Shown: positions 8,504-16,755 of the stretch, piece by piece | Position numbering within the stretch: position 1 is the stretch's first letter | Layout: the number at the start of each line of letters is the position of its first letter | From: Altererythrobacter sp. B11 | Lineage (GTDB): Bacteria > Pseudomonadota > Alphaproteobacteria > Sphingomonadales > Sphingomonadaceae | DNA: 64,000 nucleotides | Direction of reading: 5' to 3' | Assembly (NCBI RefSeq): GCF_003569745.1 | Contig: NZ_AP018498.1 | Coordinates: forward strand, 2,953,001 to 3,017,000 | Notes under the pieces: generated by a model | What the model was told of the DNA's origin: nothing | The model's database searches: none | The model's input: only the letters and a program-made list of their open reading frames with translations | Made by a program: the position numbers and the translations under genes

Positions 8504-9685
8504 ATGAGACGGCTGCTTTCCATCTCCACGCTCTATCCCAACGCGCATCAGCCACGCTTTGGCACCTTTGTGGCGCGGCAGATGGAAGCGCTGGCGGCGC
8601 GCGGGGATTGGGAGATCACGATCATCAATCCGATCGGCGTTCCCCCTGTGCCGATGGGCCGCTACGGGCGGCTTGCCGAGGCTGCAGTGAGCGGGATCGA
8701 GCATGATGTGGTGGTGCATCGCCCGCGCTTCACGCTGATTCCCGCCGTCGGCGGCCCGTTCAATCCGCGCATGATCGTGCGTGCCGTCCTTCCACTGGCG
8801 CAGCGCCTCCATGCGCTGGCTCCGTTCGATCTGGTGGATGCACAGTTTTTCTATCCGGATGGTCCCGCCGCGGCCCGCATCGCTGCCGTTCTAGGGCTGC
8901 CGCTCTCCATCAAGGCCCGCGGTGCAGATATCTCGCACTGGGGGCACAAGGCCTATGCATTGCGCAAGATGCGCCATGCGGCGGAGCAGGCGAACGGGCT
9001 GCTGGCCGTGAGCGAGGCACTGGCCCGCGATATGGCCGCGCTAGGCCTGCCGCGCGACAAGATCACCGTCCACTACACGGGGCTGGACCGCAGCAGCTTC
9101 CGCCCGTTGGGTCGCCAACGCAGCCGCATGCGACTGGCGGATGACCTCAAGCTGGCGATCCCGGATGGGGCACCATTGCTCGCATGCGTGGGTGCGCTGA
9201 TCCCGCGTAAGGGTCAGGGCCTAGTGATCCGCGCCCTGACACGCCTTCCTTCGGCGCACCTCATCCTGGTGGGCGACGGCCCGGACCGTGCGACGCTGCA
9301 GGCACAGGCGAACCAGGCGGGTCTTGGCGACCGGGTCCACTTCCTGGGGCTGCTGGATCACACGACGTTGCCGACCGTGCTTTCCGCCGCCGATGCGATG
9401 GTGCTGCCGTCGGTCAGCGAAGGACTGGCCAATGCCTGGGTGGAGGCGCTGGCCTGCGGGGCACCGTTGGTAATCACCGAGGCAGGAGGCGCGCGCGAGG
9501 TGGTGACTACGCCGCAAGCTGGCCGCATCGTGTCCCGTGATGCGGACGGGATTGCCGGTGCAGTGCGCGACCTGCTGGACGATCCGCCCTCACCTGCCGC
9601 GGTCGCGGCCTGCGCAGCGCATTTCAGCTGGGAAGCGAACGCACAGGAACTTTCCGCCTATTACGCACGCTTGCTGCAGGGATAA
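8504..9685 (+). CDS. GT4-type glycosyltransferase
   Basis: 393-aa glycosyltransferase of GT-B fold. The N-terminal half starts SISTLYPNAHQPRFGTFVARQ, typical of family 4 enzymes; the C-terminal nucleotide-sugar half has ACVGALIPRKGQGLVIRAL, LVGDGPDRATL, and the E..x7..E region PSVSEGLANAWVEALACG with TEAGGAREVV. It likely transfers a sugar from an NDP-sugar to a lipid or glycan acceptor at the inner face of the membrane; the acceptor is unknown. The start at 8504 is preceded by GAGAGGGTG at good spacing; the frame is open further upstream inside the regulator gene but looks non-coding there. Confidence 0.88.
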   Translation: MRRLLSISTLYPNAHQPRFGTFVARQMEALAARGDWEITIINPIGVPPVPMGRYGRLAEAAVSGIEHDVVVHRPRFTLIPAVGGPFNPRMIVRAVLPLAQRLHALAPFDLVDAQFFYPDGPAAARIAAVLGLPLSIKARGADISHWGHKAYALRKMRHAAEQANGLLAVSEALARDMAALGLPRDKITVHYTGLDRSSFRPLGRQRSRMRLADDLKLAIPDGAPLLACVGALIPRKGQGLVIRALTRLPSAHLILVGDGPDRATLQAQANQAGLGDRVHFLGLLDHTTLPTVLSAADAMVLPSVSEGLANAWVEALACGAPLVITEAGGAREVVTTPQAGRIVSRDADGIAGAVRDLLDDPPSPAAVAACAAHFSWEANAQELSAYYARLLQG

Positions 9686-9710
9686 CCGACACCCGGCAGC
9701 CCGCTCCACC

Positions 9711-10688
9711 TCAAACCTCGCCCCGAGCCTTCCGCTCCTGCGCGTCGGCTGCGCTCTCACCCGGAACGAAGCTGTCCGAGGTGACGCCCAGCCAGATCAG
9801 GATCGGCGCCGCCATGTAGATCGAGCTGTAGGTGCCGACGAAGATGCCCAGCGTGATCGCCGCCGTCAGCCCGAAGAGGCTTGCAGGGCCGAAGATTAGC
9901 AGCGGGATCAGGGCCACCAGCAGGGTCAGCGACGTCATCACGGTGCGCGCCAGCGTTTCATTCACGGAGAGATCGAGCAGCTCGACCACCGGCATGCGGC
10001 GATATTTCTTCAGGTTCTCTCGGATGCGGTCGTATACGACGATGGTGTCGTTCAGCGAGTAGCCGATGATCGCCAGGATTGCGGCAATGATCTGCAGTCC
10101 GAATTCCAGCTGAAACAGCGCGAACATGCCCAGCGTCAGCGAAACGTCGTGAAACAGCGCGAACAGGGCACCAACGCCGAATTGCCATTCGAAGCGCACC
10201 CAGATGTAAACGGCAATCGCCAGCATTGCGGCCAGCAAGGCGTAGAGAGCCGTGGTGCGGAACTCGCCCGAAACCTTGCCCGAAACGGTATCCTTGCCGT
10301 CCACCCGCAGACCAGGGAACCGCGATTCGAGGCTTGCGACAATCGTATCGGCAATACGGTCGGCCGCGGCCTTGTCGCCCGACGCTGCGTCCGGCAGCCG
10401 CACCCGGATGGAAACCTGATTCGGATCGCCGAAGCGCTGGATCACCGGATCGCCATAGCCGAGATCGCCCACCTGATCGCGCAGCTGAGCGATCGGCGCC
10501 TCCTCGGACTGGGTGAAAGTGGCCTGTATGTCGAGGCCGCCAGCGAAATCGACGCCGTAGTTCAGGCCCTTCGTCAGCACGAGCCCCCAGCTCGCAGCGA
10601 TCAGCAGCACGCTGATGATGTAAAAGGGGACGCGCCACTTCAGGAAGTGGATGTTCGTGTCCTCGGGGACGAGTTTCAGCAGACGCAT
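9711..10688 (-). CDS. secF: Protein translocase subunit SecF
   Basis: 325-aa inner-membrane protein of the SecDF complex, which uses the proton gradient to pull substrates out of SecYEG. Six membrane helices can be traced; hallmark residues include NYGVDFAGGLDIQATF (P1 head start) and helix TM4-TM5 region GYSLNDTIVVYDRIREN. The start at 10688 (MRLLKLVPEDTNIHF) follows the secD stop by 11 bp; an upstream in-frame ATG at 10751 lies inside secD and is rejected. Last gene of yajC-secD-secF. Confidence 0.95.
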   Translation of the reverse strand: MRLLKLVPEDTNIHFLKWRVPFYIISVLLIAASWGLVLTKGLNYGVDFAGGLDIQATFTQSEEAPIAQLRDQVGDLGYGDPVIQRFGDPNQVSIRVRLPDAASGDKAAADRIADTIVASLESRFPGLRVDGKDTVSGKVSGEFRTTALYALLAAMLAIAVYIWVRFEWQFGVGALFALFHDVSLTLGMFALFQLEFGLQIIAAILAIIGYSLNDTIVVYDRIRENLKKYRRMPVVELLDLSVNETLARTVMTSLTLLVALIPLLIFGPASLFGLTAAITLGIFVGTYSSIYMAAPILIWLGVTSDSFVPGESAADAQERKARGEV

Positions 10689-10699
10689 ATCCTTGCCCC

Positions 10700-12304
10700 T
10701 TACAAATTGAGATCGTTCGGCCGCGCCTTGCGCAACCAGCCGGCGACCCACATCCGGGTCATCGTCACACCGGTGAACACCGATGTGAACAGGCCAATGA
10801 TCAGCACGACGGCAAAGCCGCGGACAGGGCCGGAGCCGAACAGGAACAGCAGCACCCCTGCGATGAAGTTCGTGACGTTGGCGTCATAAATCGCGCGGCT
10901 GGCTTCCTTGTAGCCATTCTCCACCGCCGCGATTACCCGCCGCCCCTTCTTCCGCTCCTCGCGAATGCGCTCGTTGATGAGCACGTTCGCGTCCACGGCC
11001 GCACCGATAGTCAGCACAAATCCGGCGAGACCAGGCAACGTCAGCGTAGTGTTCATGAAAGCCATGATGCCAAGGATCATGAGCACGTTCAGCACCAGCG
11101 CGCAGGTGGCATAGATGCCGAAGCGGCCATAGCTGGCGACCATCAATGCGATGACCAGCAGCGAGCCGATGCCCATGGCGATCAGGCCTTTGCGGATGGA
11201 ATCGGCGCCAAGATCGGGCCCCACCGTCCGCTCCTCCACCACGGTCAGGTCCACCGGCAAGGCGCCCGATCGCAGCGAAATCGCCAGCTGGTTTGCGCTT
11301 TCCACCGTGAAGCTGCCGGAGATCTGCGCCGTGCCACCCAGGATGGGCTCGTTGATGTTGGGCGCGGACAGCACCTGTCCATCAAGAATAATGGCAAAGG
11401 GCTTGCCGACGTTCTGGCTGGTTAGCTCGGCAAAGCGACGCGAGCCCTGCGGATCGAAAGTGATCGTTACGATCGGCTCGTTCGTCTGGGAGTTGTAGCT
11501 CTGCTGCGCGTTGGTCAGCGAATCGCCGCGAATGCCGCCGAGCCGCTTCACCGCAATCGCGGTTCCGGCAAATGGCGTTCCGGGCGCGTAAGGGACGATC
11601 TCGCTGCCGGGGGGCGCGATGCCCTGCTGTACATCGCTCTGCAGCGCGGTCTGGTCGACCAGCTTGAACTCGAGCTTGGCGGTTTGCCCCAGCAGATCCT
11701 TCAGCTGCTGCGGATCCTGCAAGCCAGGCACCTGCACCACGATCCGATCGTCACCCTGGCGGATGATGGTCGGTTCGCGCGTGCCGAGCGCATCAATGCG
11801 CTTGCGCACGACCTCCGTGGCGCTGTCCATGGCCTGCGTCACCGCAAGGTCCAGCCCGGCCTGCGTTTGCGAGAGCACGAACCGGCTCCCGTCCACCACC
11901 TGGATAGTCCAGTCCCGCTGCCCGGTTAGGCCGGCTCCGGTCGTCAGCGGCTCGATCAGCCCGCGTGCCGCATCAACCTGACCGGGATCTTCGAGCAGGA
12001 AGGACAGCCGCCCGCCGGACGTTGAAATGTCGCCAATGCGAATTCGCGGCTCCGCATCGCGCAGCGCGGATCGAACCGATTCCTCCATCGTTTCCAGCCG
12101 CTGCCGCGCGACTTGCGCCGGATCGGCCTCCAGCAAGATGTGGCTGCCGCCGGCAAGGTCGAGCCCGAGGCTGATTTCGGGATCTGGCAGCGATGCCGGC
12201 CAACGTCCGCTGGACAGCGAAACGATGGAAGGCAGCGTCGCAAGAATCGCCGCCAGAGTGACAAGCCAGAGGAAGACGCGCTTCCAGGGGGGAAAATCGA
12301 GCAT
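10700..12304 (-). CDS. secD: Protein translocase subunit SecD
   Basis: 534-aa partner of SecF. One N-terminal membrane helix, a large periplasmic P1 domain (SLGLDLAGGSHILLEAD at about 44-60; VVQVPGLQDPQQLK), then five membrane helices with GAAVDANVLINERIREE carrying the conserved Asp for proton coupling and GFAVVLIIGLFTSVFTGVTMTR at the end of the protein. Length is slightly shorter than the E. coli protein (615 aa), typical of alphaproteobacteria. ATG at 12304; yajC ends 18 bp upstream. Confidence 0.95.
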   Translation of the reverse strand: MLDFPPWKRVFLWLVTLAAILATLPSIVSLSSGRWPASLPDPEISLGLDLAGGSHILLEADPAQVARQRLETMEESVRSALRDAEPRIRIGDISTSGGRLSFLLEDPGQVDAARGLIEPLTTGAGLTGQRDWTIQVVDGSRFVLSQTQAGLDLAVTQAMDSATEVVRKRIDALGTREPTIIRQGDDRIVVQVPGLQDPQQLKDLLGQTAKLEFKLVDQTALQSDVQQGIAPPGSEIVPYAPGTPFAGTAIAVKRLGGIRGDSLTNAQQSYNSQTNEPIVTITFDPQGSRRFAELTSQNVGKPFAIILDGQVLSAPNINEPILGGTAQISGSFTVESANQLAISLRSGALPVDLTVVEERTVGPDLGADSIRKGLIAMGIGSLLVIALMVASYGRFGIYATCALVLNVLMILGIMAFMNTTLTLPGLAGFVLTIGAAVDANVLINERIREERKKGRRVIAAVENGYKEASRAIYDANVTNFIAGVLLFLFGSGPVRGFAVVLIIGLFTSVFTGVTMTRMWVAGWLRKARPNDLNL

Positions 12305-12322
12305 GGTCCTCCGGACGCCTGA

Positions 12323-12643
12323 TCAGTCGTTTGCCGGCTTGCCGCTGACGGGCACGATGTCGCCGATCGTGGACTTCACCACCTTCACCCGCACGCCCTG
12401 CGCAATTTCCAGTTCGGCGTAGTCGTCATCGACTCGCACCACCTTGCCCAGAACGCCGCCGGCGGTGACAACCTGATCACCCTTCTTGACCGATGCGATC
12501 TTCGCCTGATGCTCCTTCTGCCGCTTCATCTGCGGCCGGATGATCAGAAACCAGAAGATCAGCACCATGCCGATGATCGGGAGGAATTGCACCCATCCTG
12601 GGGGTGCGGCCCCGGCTGCGCCGGCGGCAAGGAAATCAAGCAT
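12323..12643 (-). CDS. yajC: Preprotein translocase accessory subunit YajC
   Basis: 106-aa single-pass membrane protein. Helix LPIIGMVLIFWFLIIRPQMK is followed by the conserved cytoplasmic part RQKEHQAKIASVKKGDQVVTAGG and a beta-rich tail. YajC binds SecDF and AcrB-type pumps. The start at 12643 (MLDFLAAGAAG) is the usual one; the frame is open to 12757 but has no family support upstream. First gene of yajC-secD-secF, so the promoter should lie between here and tRNA-Pro. Confidence 0.93.
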   Translation of the reverse strand: MLDFLAAGAAGAAPPGWVQFLPIIGMVLIFWFLIIRPQMKRQKEHQAKIASVKKGDQVVTAGGVLGKVVRVDDDYAELEIAQGVRVKVVKSTIGDIVPVSGKPAND

Positions 12644-12812
12644 CGTATCGCCTATCAGGACGGAAAATCCGAGTGGTTCTGCAATGCCGGAAGGAACTGT
12701 GGCCAGCCCTCCCGGCCCGTGGCCGCCGCGCCTAGCAGCAAAGCCAGGGGGTGGCAATCAGGGGTGCTTGCCTTGCCGGAAAGAGCCCCCTATAGGCGCC
12801 CCTCCACTGGCT

Positions 12813-12889
12813 CGGGACGTAGCGCAGCCTGGTAGCGCATCACACTGGGGGTGTGGGGGTCGCTGGTTCGAATCCAGTCGTCCCGACCA
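12813..12889 (+). tRNA. tRNA-Pro (anticodon GGG)
   Basis: 77-nt cloverleaf with encoded CCA. Acceptor stem CGGGACG/CGTCCCG closes perfectly; D arm GCGCAGCCTGGTAGCGC; anticodon stem TCACA/TGTGG around loop CTGGGGG, giving anticodon GGG; T arm GCTGG TTCGAAT CCAGT (last pair G-T). Confidence 0.97.
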
Positions 12890-12936
12890 GTGGTTTCCCC
12901 CCTCATGAACGCGCGGCGCCGATCGCCTTATATGCG

Positions 12937-12945
12937 TTTCCTACA
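12937..12945 (-). promoter_or_regulatory. TGTAGGAAA motif, site B (upstream of holin)
   Basis: On the minus strand this reads TGTAGGAAA, matching sites at 7876 and 40342. It lies 49 bp before the holin start codon, a position suitable for an operator or promoter element. No gene on the minus strand starts near it, so the holin is the likely target. Confidence 0.45.
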
Positions 12946-12965
12946 TTGAGAGATGTGGCTAGCTC

Positions 12966-12987
12966 CTCCGGCGAATTTTCACCGGAG
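12966..12987 (+). promoter_or_regulatory. Hairpin covering the holin ribosome-binding site
   Basis: CTCCGG (12966-12971) can pair with CCGGAG (12982-12987) across a 10-nt A/T-rich loop. The 3' arm contains GGAG, the only good Shine-Dalgarno sequence for the ATG at 12995 (7-nt spacing). Base pairing would hide the ribosome site, so translation may be dampened. Stem is only 6 bp. Confidence 0.4.
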
Positions 12988-12994
12988 AACTCGC

Positions 12995-13408
12995 ATGGCG
13001 ATATTGGACACGCTCATCGGCCCCATTGCCTCCATCATCGACAAGGTCATTCCCGACAAGGCGGCGCGCGAACAGGCAAAGCTGGAACTGGTACGGCTGC
13101 AGGGTACGCAGGAACTGCAAGCGATCCAGGCGCAACTTTCGGCGATCGTGGCCGAAGCCAATTCCCACGATCCCTGGACCAGCCGGGCGCGGCCCAGTTT
13201 TCTCTATGTGATGTATGCAATGCTGTTGTGGGCGCTGCCGATGGGCGTGCTCGCGGCGTTCAACCCCGTTGCCGCGAACGAAATCGCCCGGGGCATGAAC
13301 GCCTATCTCAACGGACTGCCAGAGCCGCTCTACGCGCTTTTCGGCACCGGCTACCTTGGCTACACGGCAGCGCGGCAGTGGGGCAAGCGCCAGGGTTCGG
13401 ACAAATAG
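12995..13408 (+). CDS. GTA-type 3TM holin family protein
   Basis: 137-aa protein of the family described as holins with three membrane segments for gene transfer agent release. Seen: amphipathic N-terminus MAILDTLIGPIASIIDKVIPDK, a charged helix (AAREQAKLELVRLQGTQELQ), then HDPWTSRARPSFLYVMYAMLLW entering the first membrane helix, a second hydrophobic part, and the ending YLGYTAARQWGKRQG. Holins permeabilise the inner membrane so that an endolysin can reach the wall. No endolysin, capsid or tail gene is nearby, so the gene is an orphan in this window, like the separate lysis loci of known GTAs. Start chosen for its GGAG site; upstream in-frame ATG at 12953 is rejected. Confidence 0.8.
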   Translation: MAILDTLIGPIASIIDKVIPDKAAREQAKLELVRLQGTQELQAIQAQLSAIVAEANSHDPWTSRARPSFLYVMYAMLLWALPMGVLAAFNPVAANEIARGMNAYLNGLPEPLYALFGTGYLGYTAARQWGKRQGSDK

Positions 13409-13430
13409 CGCGGGCCCCTTTGCCCTCGGC

Positions 13431-13466
13431 TTCCTTGGCGCTATGCCGCCCGCAAGCGCCAAGGAG
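13431..13466 (+). promoter_or_regulatory. Hairpin enclosing the aroQ ribosome-binding site
   Basis: TCCTTGGCGC (13432-13441) pairs perfectly with GCGCCAAGGA (13456-13465), plus an outer T-G pair, with a 14-nt loop. AAGGAG (13461-13466), the aroQ Shine-Dalgarno, forms the 3' arm. It may be a weak terminator for the holin transcript, or it may restrain aroQ translation. Confidence 0.45.
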
Positions 13467-13474
13467 CATACTAA

Positions 13475-13909
13475 ATGTCCGACACCGTCTACGTGCTGAA
13501 CGGTCCCAACCTCAATCTCCTCGGGCTCCGCGAGCCTGAGATCTACGGCTCCGATACGCTGGACGATATTGCTGGCCGGCTGGAAGATCGCGCGGGCCAG
13601 CTCGGCCTTTCAATCGAAATGCGCCAGTCGAACCACGAGGGTCATTTGTGCGACTGGCTGCACGAGGCGCAGGCGGAAGGCGCAAAAGCCGTGCTGCTGA
13701 ACGCCGGCGCGCTGACGCACACTAGCCTCGCCCTCTACGATGCGATCCGCTCCATCCGCACTCCGGTGATCGAAGTGCACATCTCCAATCCCCATGCGCG
13801 CGAGGCGTATCGCCATAAGAGCTACGTGGGGATGGCGGCCCGGGGAACGATCGCCGGCTTCGGCGCGTATGGCTATGAACTCGCGCTGGAGGCGGCAGCG
13901 AGGATGTGA
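13475..13909 (+). CDS. aroQ: Type II 3-dehydroquinate dehydratase
   Basis: 144-aa enzyme of the shikimate pathway; type II dehydratases form dodecamers and act by an enolate mechanism. Seen: VLNGPNLNLLGLREPEIYG with the catalytic Tyr (about residue 24), QSNHEGHLCDWLHEA, NAGALTHTSLALYDAI, EVHISNPHAREAYR with the active-site His, and the C-terminal GFGAYGYELALEA. Complete, normal length. The accB gene follows 80 bp downstream on the same strand, the usual alphaproteobacterial order aroQ-accB-accC. Confidence 0.96.
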   Translation: MSDTVYVLNGPNLNLLGLREPEIYGSDTLDDIAGRLEDRAGQLGLSIEMRQSNHEGHLCDWLHEAQAEGAKAVLLNAGALTHTSLALYDAIRSIRTPVIEVHISNPHAREAYRHKSYVGMAARGTIAGFGAYGYELALEAAARM

Positions 13910-13989
13910 GCGCTGCCACGCCCCCTCTTGCCTTGCCGACCGGCAAAACGCATAGGCCCTCCCCTGCGAAGTCAGCCGAAGAGGACTGA

Positions 13990-14472
13990 ATGGCCGATAA
14001 CAAGGGCGCTACAGGCATGAAGATTGACACACAGCTCGTACGTGAGCTGGCAGACATGCTGGCCGAAACTGGTCTCACCGAGATCGAGGTGGAAGACGGC
14101 GATCGCAAGATCCGCGTCTCGCGCGGGGGCACGGTTGTGGCCGCTGCGGCTCCGGCAATGGCAGCCCCGATGCTGCCGGCTGGCGGCGGCGAAGCCGCGG
14201 CTCCGGCGACGCCCGCCCCGGATGCGGGCGCTGCGCCGGCAAACGCGATCAAGTCGCCCATGGTCGGCACCGTCTATCTCGCCGCCGAACCCGGCACCCC
14301 CCCCTTCGTGAAGGTGGGCGATGCGGTGAAGGCCGGCGATACGCTGGTCATCGTCGAGGCGATGAAGGTGATGAATCCCATCACCGCCCCCGCCAGTGGC
14401 ACGGTGCAGCAGATTCTGGTCGAGAACGCGCAGCCGGTCGAATATGACCAGCCGCTGATCGTGGTCGCCTGA
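13990..14472 (+). CDS. accB: Acetyl-CoA carboxylase biotin carboxyl carrier protein
   Basis: 160-aa BCCP. N-terminal self-association segment ([31 protein letters not shown]), an Ala/Pro-rich hinge (about 50-85), and the biotinyl domain beginning [10 protein letters not shown] with biotin acceptor Lys126 in VEAMKVMN. Carries carboxybiotin between AccC and the AccAD carboxyltransferase in malonyl-CoA synthesis. Start ATG at 13990; accC starts 4 bp after the stop. Confidence 0.96.
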   Translation: MADNKGATGMKIDTQLVRELADMLAETGLTEIEVEDGDRKIRVSRGGTVVAAAAPAMAAPMLPAGGGEAAAPATPAPDAGAAPANAIKSPMVGTVYLAAEPGTPPFVKVGDAVKAGDTLVIVEAMKVMNPITAPASGTVQQILVENAQPVEYDQPLIVVA

Positions 14473-14476
14473 GACC

Positions 14477-15826
14477 ATGGCAATTACCCGCCTGCTGATC
14501 GCCAATCGCGGCGAGATCGCGTTGCGTATTCATCGCGCGGCGCACGAAATGGGGATCGAAACGGTAGCGGTGCATTCCACCGCCGATACCGATGCCATGC
14601 ATGTGCGGCTGGCCGATCATGCCGTGTGCATCGGGCCCCCGCCCGCGAGCGAAAGCTATCTGAACACCGCCGCGATCATATCCGCCGCCGAAATCTCCGG
14701 CGCAGACGCGATTCACCCGGGCTATGGCTTCCTGTCGGAGAACGCACAGTTCGCCGAAATCGTGGAGGCGCATGACATCGCGTGGATCGGGCCCAAGCCC
14801 GAACATATCCGCACGATGGGCGACAAGGTGGAGGCCAAGCGAACCGCTGGCGCACTCGGCCTGCCGCTTGTGCCCGGCTCCGACGGCGCCATTCGCGATC
14901 CGCAGGAAGCGGCGCGCATCGCGGAAGAGATAGGATATCCCGTTATCATCAAGGCCGCATCTGGCGGCGGCGGGCGCGGAATGAAGGTGTGCGACAGCCC
15001 GGACAAGCTCGAAACGCTGATGAAGCAGGCCGGCAACGAAGCCAAAGCCGCTTTCGGCGATGACACGGTCTATCTCGAGAAGTACCTGGGCAATCCGCGC
15101 CACATCGAATTCCAGGTGTTTGGCGACGGTCGCGGCAAGGCGATCCATCTGGGGGAGCGCGACTGTTCGCTGCAACGGCGCCACCAGAAGGTGCTGGAGG
15201 AAGCCCCCTCTCCCGTCATCACGCCGGAAGAGCGCGAGCGGATGGGCGGCATCGTGTCCCGCGCAATGGCCGATATGGGCTATCGCGGCGCCGGGACGAT
15301 CGAGTTCCTGTGGGAAAACGGCGAGTTCTACTTCATCGAGATGAACACGCGCCTGCAGGTGGAGCATCCGGTGACGGAGGCGATCACCGGCATGGATCTG
15401 GTGCGCGAGCAGATCCGCATTGCCGATGGGAAGGCGCTGTCAGTCACGCAGGACGAGTTGCGCTTCACCGGTCACGCGATCGAATGCCGCATCAATGCGG
15501 AGGATCCGTTCAATTTCACCCCCAGCCCCGGCAAGATCACGGCCTATCACGCTGCTGGCGGGATGCATGTGCGCGTGGATAGCGGGCTCTACGCCGGTTA
15601 TTCCATCCCCCCCTATTACGATTCCATGATCGCGAAGCTCATCGTCTATGGGCGCACGCGCGAAGGCTGCATTATGCGACTGCGCCGCGCGCTGGAAGAG
15701 ATGGTCATCGAAGGGGTGAAGACGTCCATCCCGCTTCACGAAGCGCTGCTGGAAGAGCCGGACATTCTGAACGGCGATTATTCGATCAAGTGGCTGGAGG
15801 AGTGGCTCGCGCAGCGGCAAGCCTAG
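14477..15826 (+). CDS. accC: Acetyl-CoA carboxylase biotin carboxylase subunit
   Basis: 449-aa ATP-grasp enzyme that carboxylates the biotin on AccB. Seen: N-terminal [13 protein letters not shown], the [15 protein letters not shown] segment, glycine-rich lid [13 protein letters not shown], catalytic [14 protein letters not shown], and [11 protein letters not shown]. Length matches E. coli AccC (449). Translationally close to accB (4-bp gap). The transcript runs into a hairpin-rich region before the convergent Lrp gene. Confidence 0.97.
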   Translation: MAITRLLIANRGEIALRIHRAAHEMGIETVAVHSTADTDAMHVRLADHAVCIGPPPASESYLNTAAIISAAEISGADAIHPGYGFLSENAQFAEIVEAHDIAWIGPKPEHIRTMGDKVEAKRTAGALGLPLVPGSDGAIRDPQEAARIAEEIGYPVIIKAASGGGGRGMKVCDSPDKLETLMKQAGNEAKAAFGDDTVYLEKYLGNPRHIEFQVFGDGRGKAIHLGERDCSLQRRHQKVLEEAPSPVITPEERERMGGIVSRAMADMGYRGAGTIEFLWENGEFYFIEMNTRLQVEHPVTEAITGMDLVREQIRIADGKALSVTQDELRFTGHAIECRINAEDPFNFTPSPGKITAYHAAGGMHVRVDSGLYAGYSIPPYYDSMIAKLIVYGRTREGCIMRLRRALEEMVIEGVKTSIPLHEALLEEPDILNGDYSIKWLEEWLAQRQA

Positions 15827-15866
15827 CTGCGCCCCGAGCCCTTTTCTTGAGCGAGCAACGAAAAAC

Positions 15867-15892
15867 ACCGGGCCTCGATGTCGAGGCCCGGT
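15867..15892 (-). terminator. Strong hairpin terminator between accC and lrp
   Basis: ACCGGGCCTCGA and TCGAGGCCCGGT form an almost loopless perfect inverted repeat (effectively an 11-bp stem with a 4-nt loop). On the minus strand the stem is followed by GTTTTTCG, so it fits a rho-independent terminator for the lrp side; read on the plus strand the downstream T content is weak, but the stem also ends the accC transcript zone 40 bp after its stop. Confidence 0.7.
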
Positions 15893-16040
15893 GGAGTTGT
15901 CTTGCCCCTTGGCAAAGGCAAGTCTGGGAAGGACGGTCGGAGGGATTTCGACCGTGCAAGGCGGATCCACTGGGAGGCGTTTCCGGCTTGTGAAGCCGGA
16001 TTAGCCGGGCCCCGGGGGCTACGCTTTGACCTCGGTCAAG
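15893..16040. other. Hairpin-dense intergenic region, possible structured RNA
   Basis: No coding sequence is convincing here. Between the terminator at 15867-15892 and the lrp stop lie successive inverted repeats: CTTGCC/GGCAAG (15901-15922), ACGGTCG/CGACCGT (15933-15955), TCCGGCTT/AAGCCGGA (15982-16000, 3-nt loop), AGCC/GGCT around a GC core (16003-16020), and TTTGAC/GTCAAG (16025-16040, 4-nt loop). The T-tract of the terminator lies on the minus strand, so a minus-strand RNA of roughly 150-200 nt ending there is the simplest reading. I cannot match it to a known RNA family. Confidence 0.4.
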
Positions 16041-16073
16041 AATGCGCAACAATCGCAGAAAACTGCGGCGCGC

Positions 16074-16538
16074 TTAGCCGAGCGGGACGCCGGGCTCGTT
16101 CTTCGAGGTGCGGATCGTCAGCGATGTCTTCACGCTGGCCACGTTGGGCGCAGGCGTAAGCTTGCTGGTCAGAAACTCCTGAAAGCTCTGCAAATCCTTA
16201 CTGACGATCTTCAGGATGAAGTCGATTTCGCCATTGAGCATATGGCATTCGCGCACTTCGGGCAGACCGCGAATATGCTGTTCAAACGCGCGCAAATCCT
16301 CTTCCGCCTGGCTGCGCAGGCTGACCATCGCGAAAACGGTGATCGCAAATCCCAGCTTCGACGCATCGAGATCCGCATGGTAGCCACGGATCACACCATC
16401 TTCCTCCAGCGCGCGCACACGGCGGAGGCACGGCGGGGCAGTGAGTCCAACGCGGCGGGCAAGGTCCACATTCGTAACCCGGCCTTCTGCCTGCAACTCT
16501 GCCAGCAGCCTTCGATCGATCTTGTCGAGCGTCGCCAT
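16074..16538 (-). CDS. Lrp/AsnC family transcriptional regulator
   Basis: 154-aa regulator. N-terminal winged helix-turn-helix LDKIDRRLLAELQAEGRVTNVDLARRVGL with TAPPCLRRVRALEEDGVIRGYHADLD, then the RAM effector domain (GFAITVFAMVSL, LPEVRECHMLNGEIDFILKIV). The RAM domain binds amino acids and drives octamer formation. The start chosen is MATLDKIDRRLL at 16538; the open frame continues to 16661 but the extra N-terminus is unlike the family. An AT-rich palindrome at 16628-16639 in its upstream region is a plausible autoregulatory site. Confidence 0.92.
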   Translation of the reverse strand: MATLDKIDRRLLAELQAEGRVTNVDLARRVGLTAPPCLRRVRALEEDGVIRGYHADLDASKLGFAITVFAMVSLRSQAEEDLRAFEQHIRGLPEVRECHMLNGEIDFILKIVSKDLQSFQEFLTSKLTPAPNVASVKTSLTIRTSKNEPGVPLG

Positions 16539-16627
16539 TATCACCCTGTTGTGCGGCCGCGGGAGCCCCGATTTAAACCATTCGCGGACGAAATAACAAT
16601 CCGCCAGCTGCAGGACGGCTGGAATAT

Positions 16628-16639
16628 TATTATATAATA
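16628..16639. promoter_or_regulatory. AT-rich palindrome upstream of lrp
   Basis: TATTATATAATA is a perfect 12-bp palindrome inside a 17-bp run of A/T in an otherwise GC-rich region, 90 bp upstream of the lrp start and 117 bp before the degenerate kinase gene. Lrp-family sites are AT-rich and dyad-symmetric, and the run could also supply a -10 element for the minus strand. Function inferred. Confidence 0.4.
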
Positions 16640-16755
16640 CCGCAATTGTCCCGCTTTGCAACGCAGCATCGCTCGGGCATTCCGGTCCCCAACGGAACCG
16701 CTACTGGCAAAGCGCCGGAAGCTGCACCCCGCGGCTTCGCTCCGCGGAGATTCGC

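Noticed and set aside
12813-13408. tRNA-Pro as an integration site for a prophage carrying the holin
   Set aside because: No integrase, no repeat of the tRNA 3' end downstream, and housekeeping genes follow immediately.
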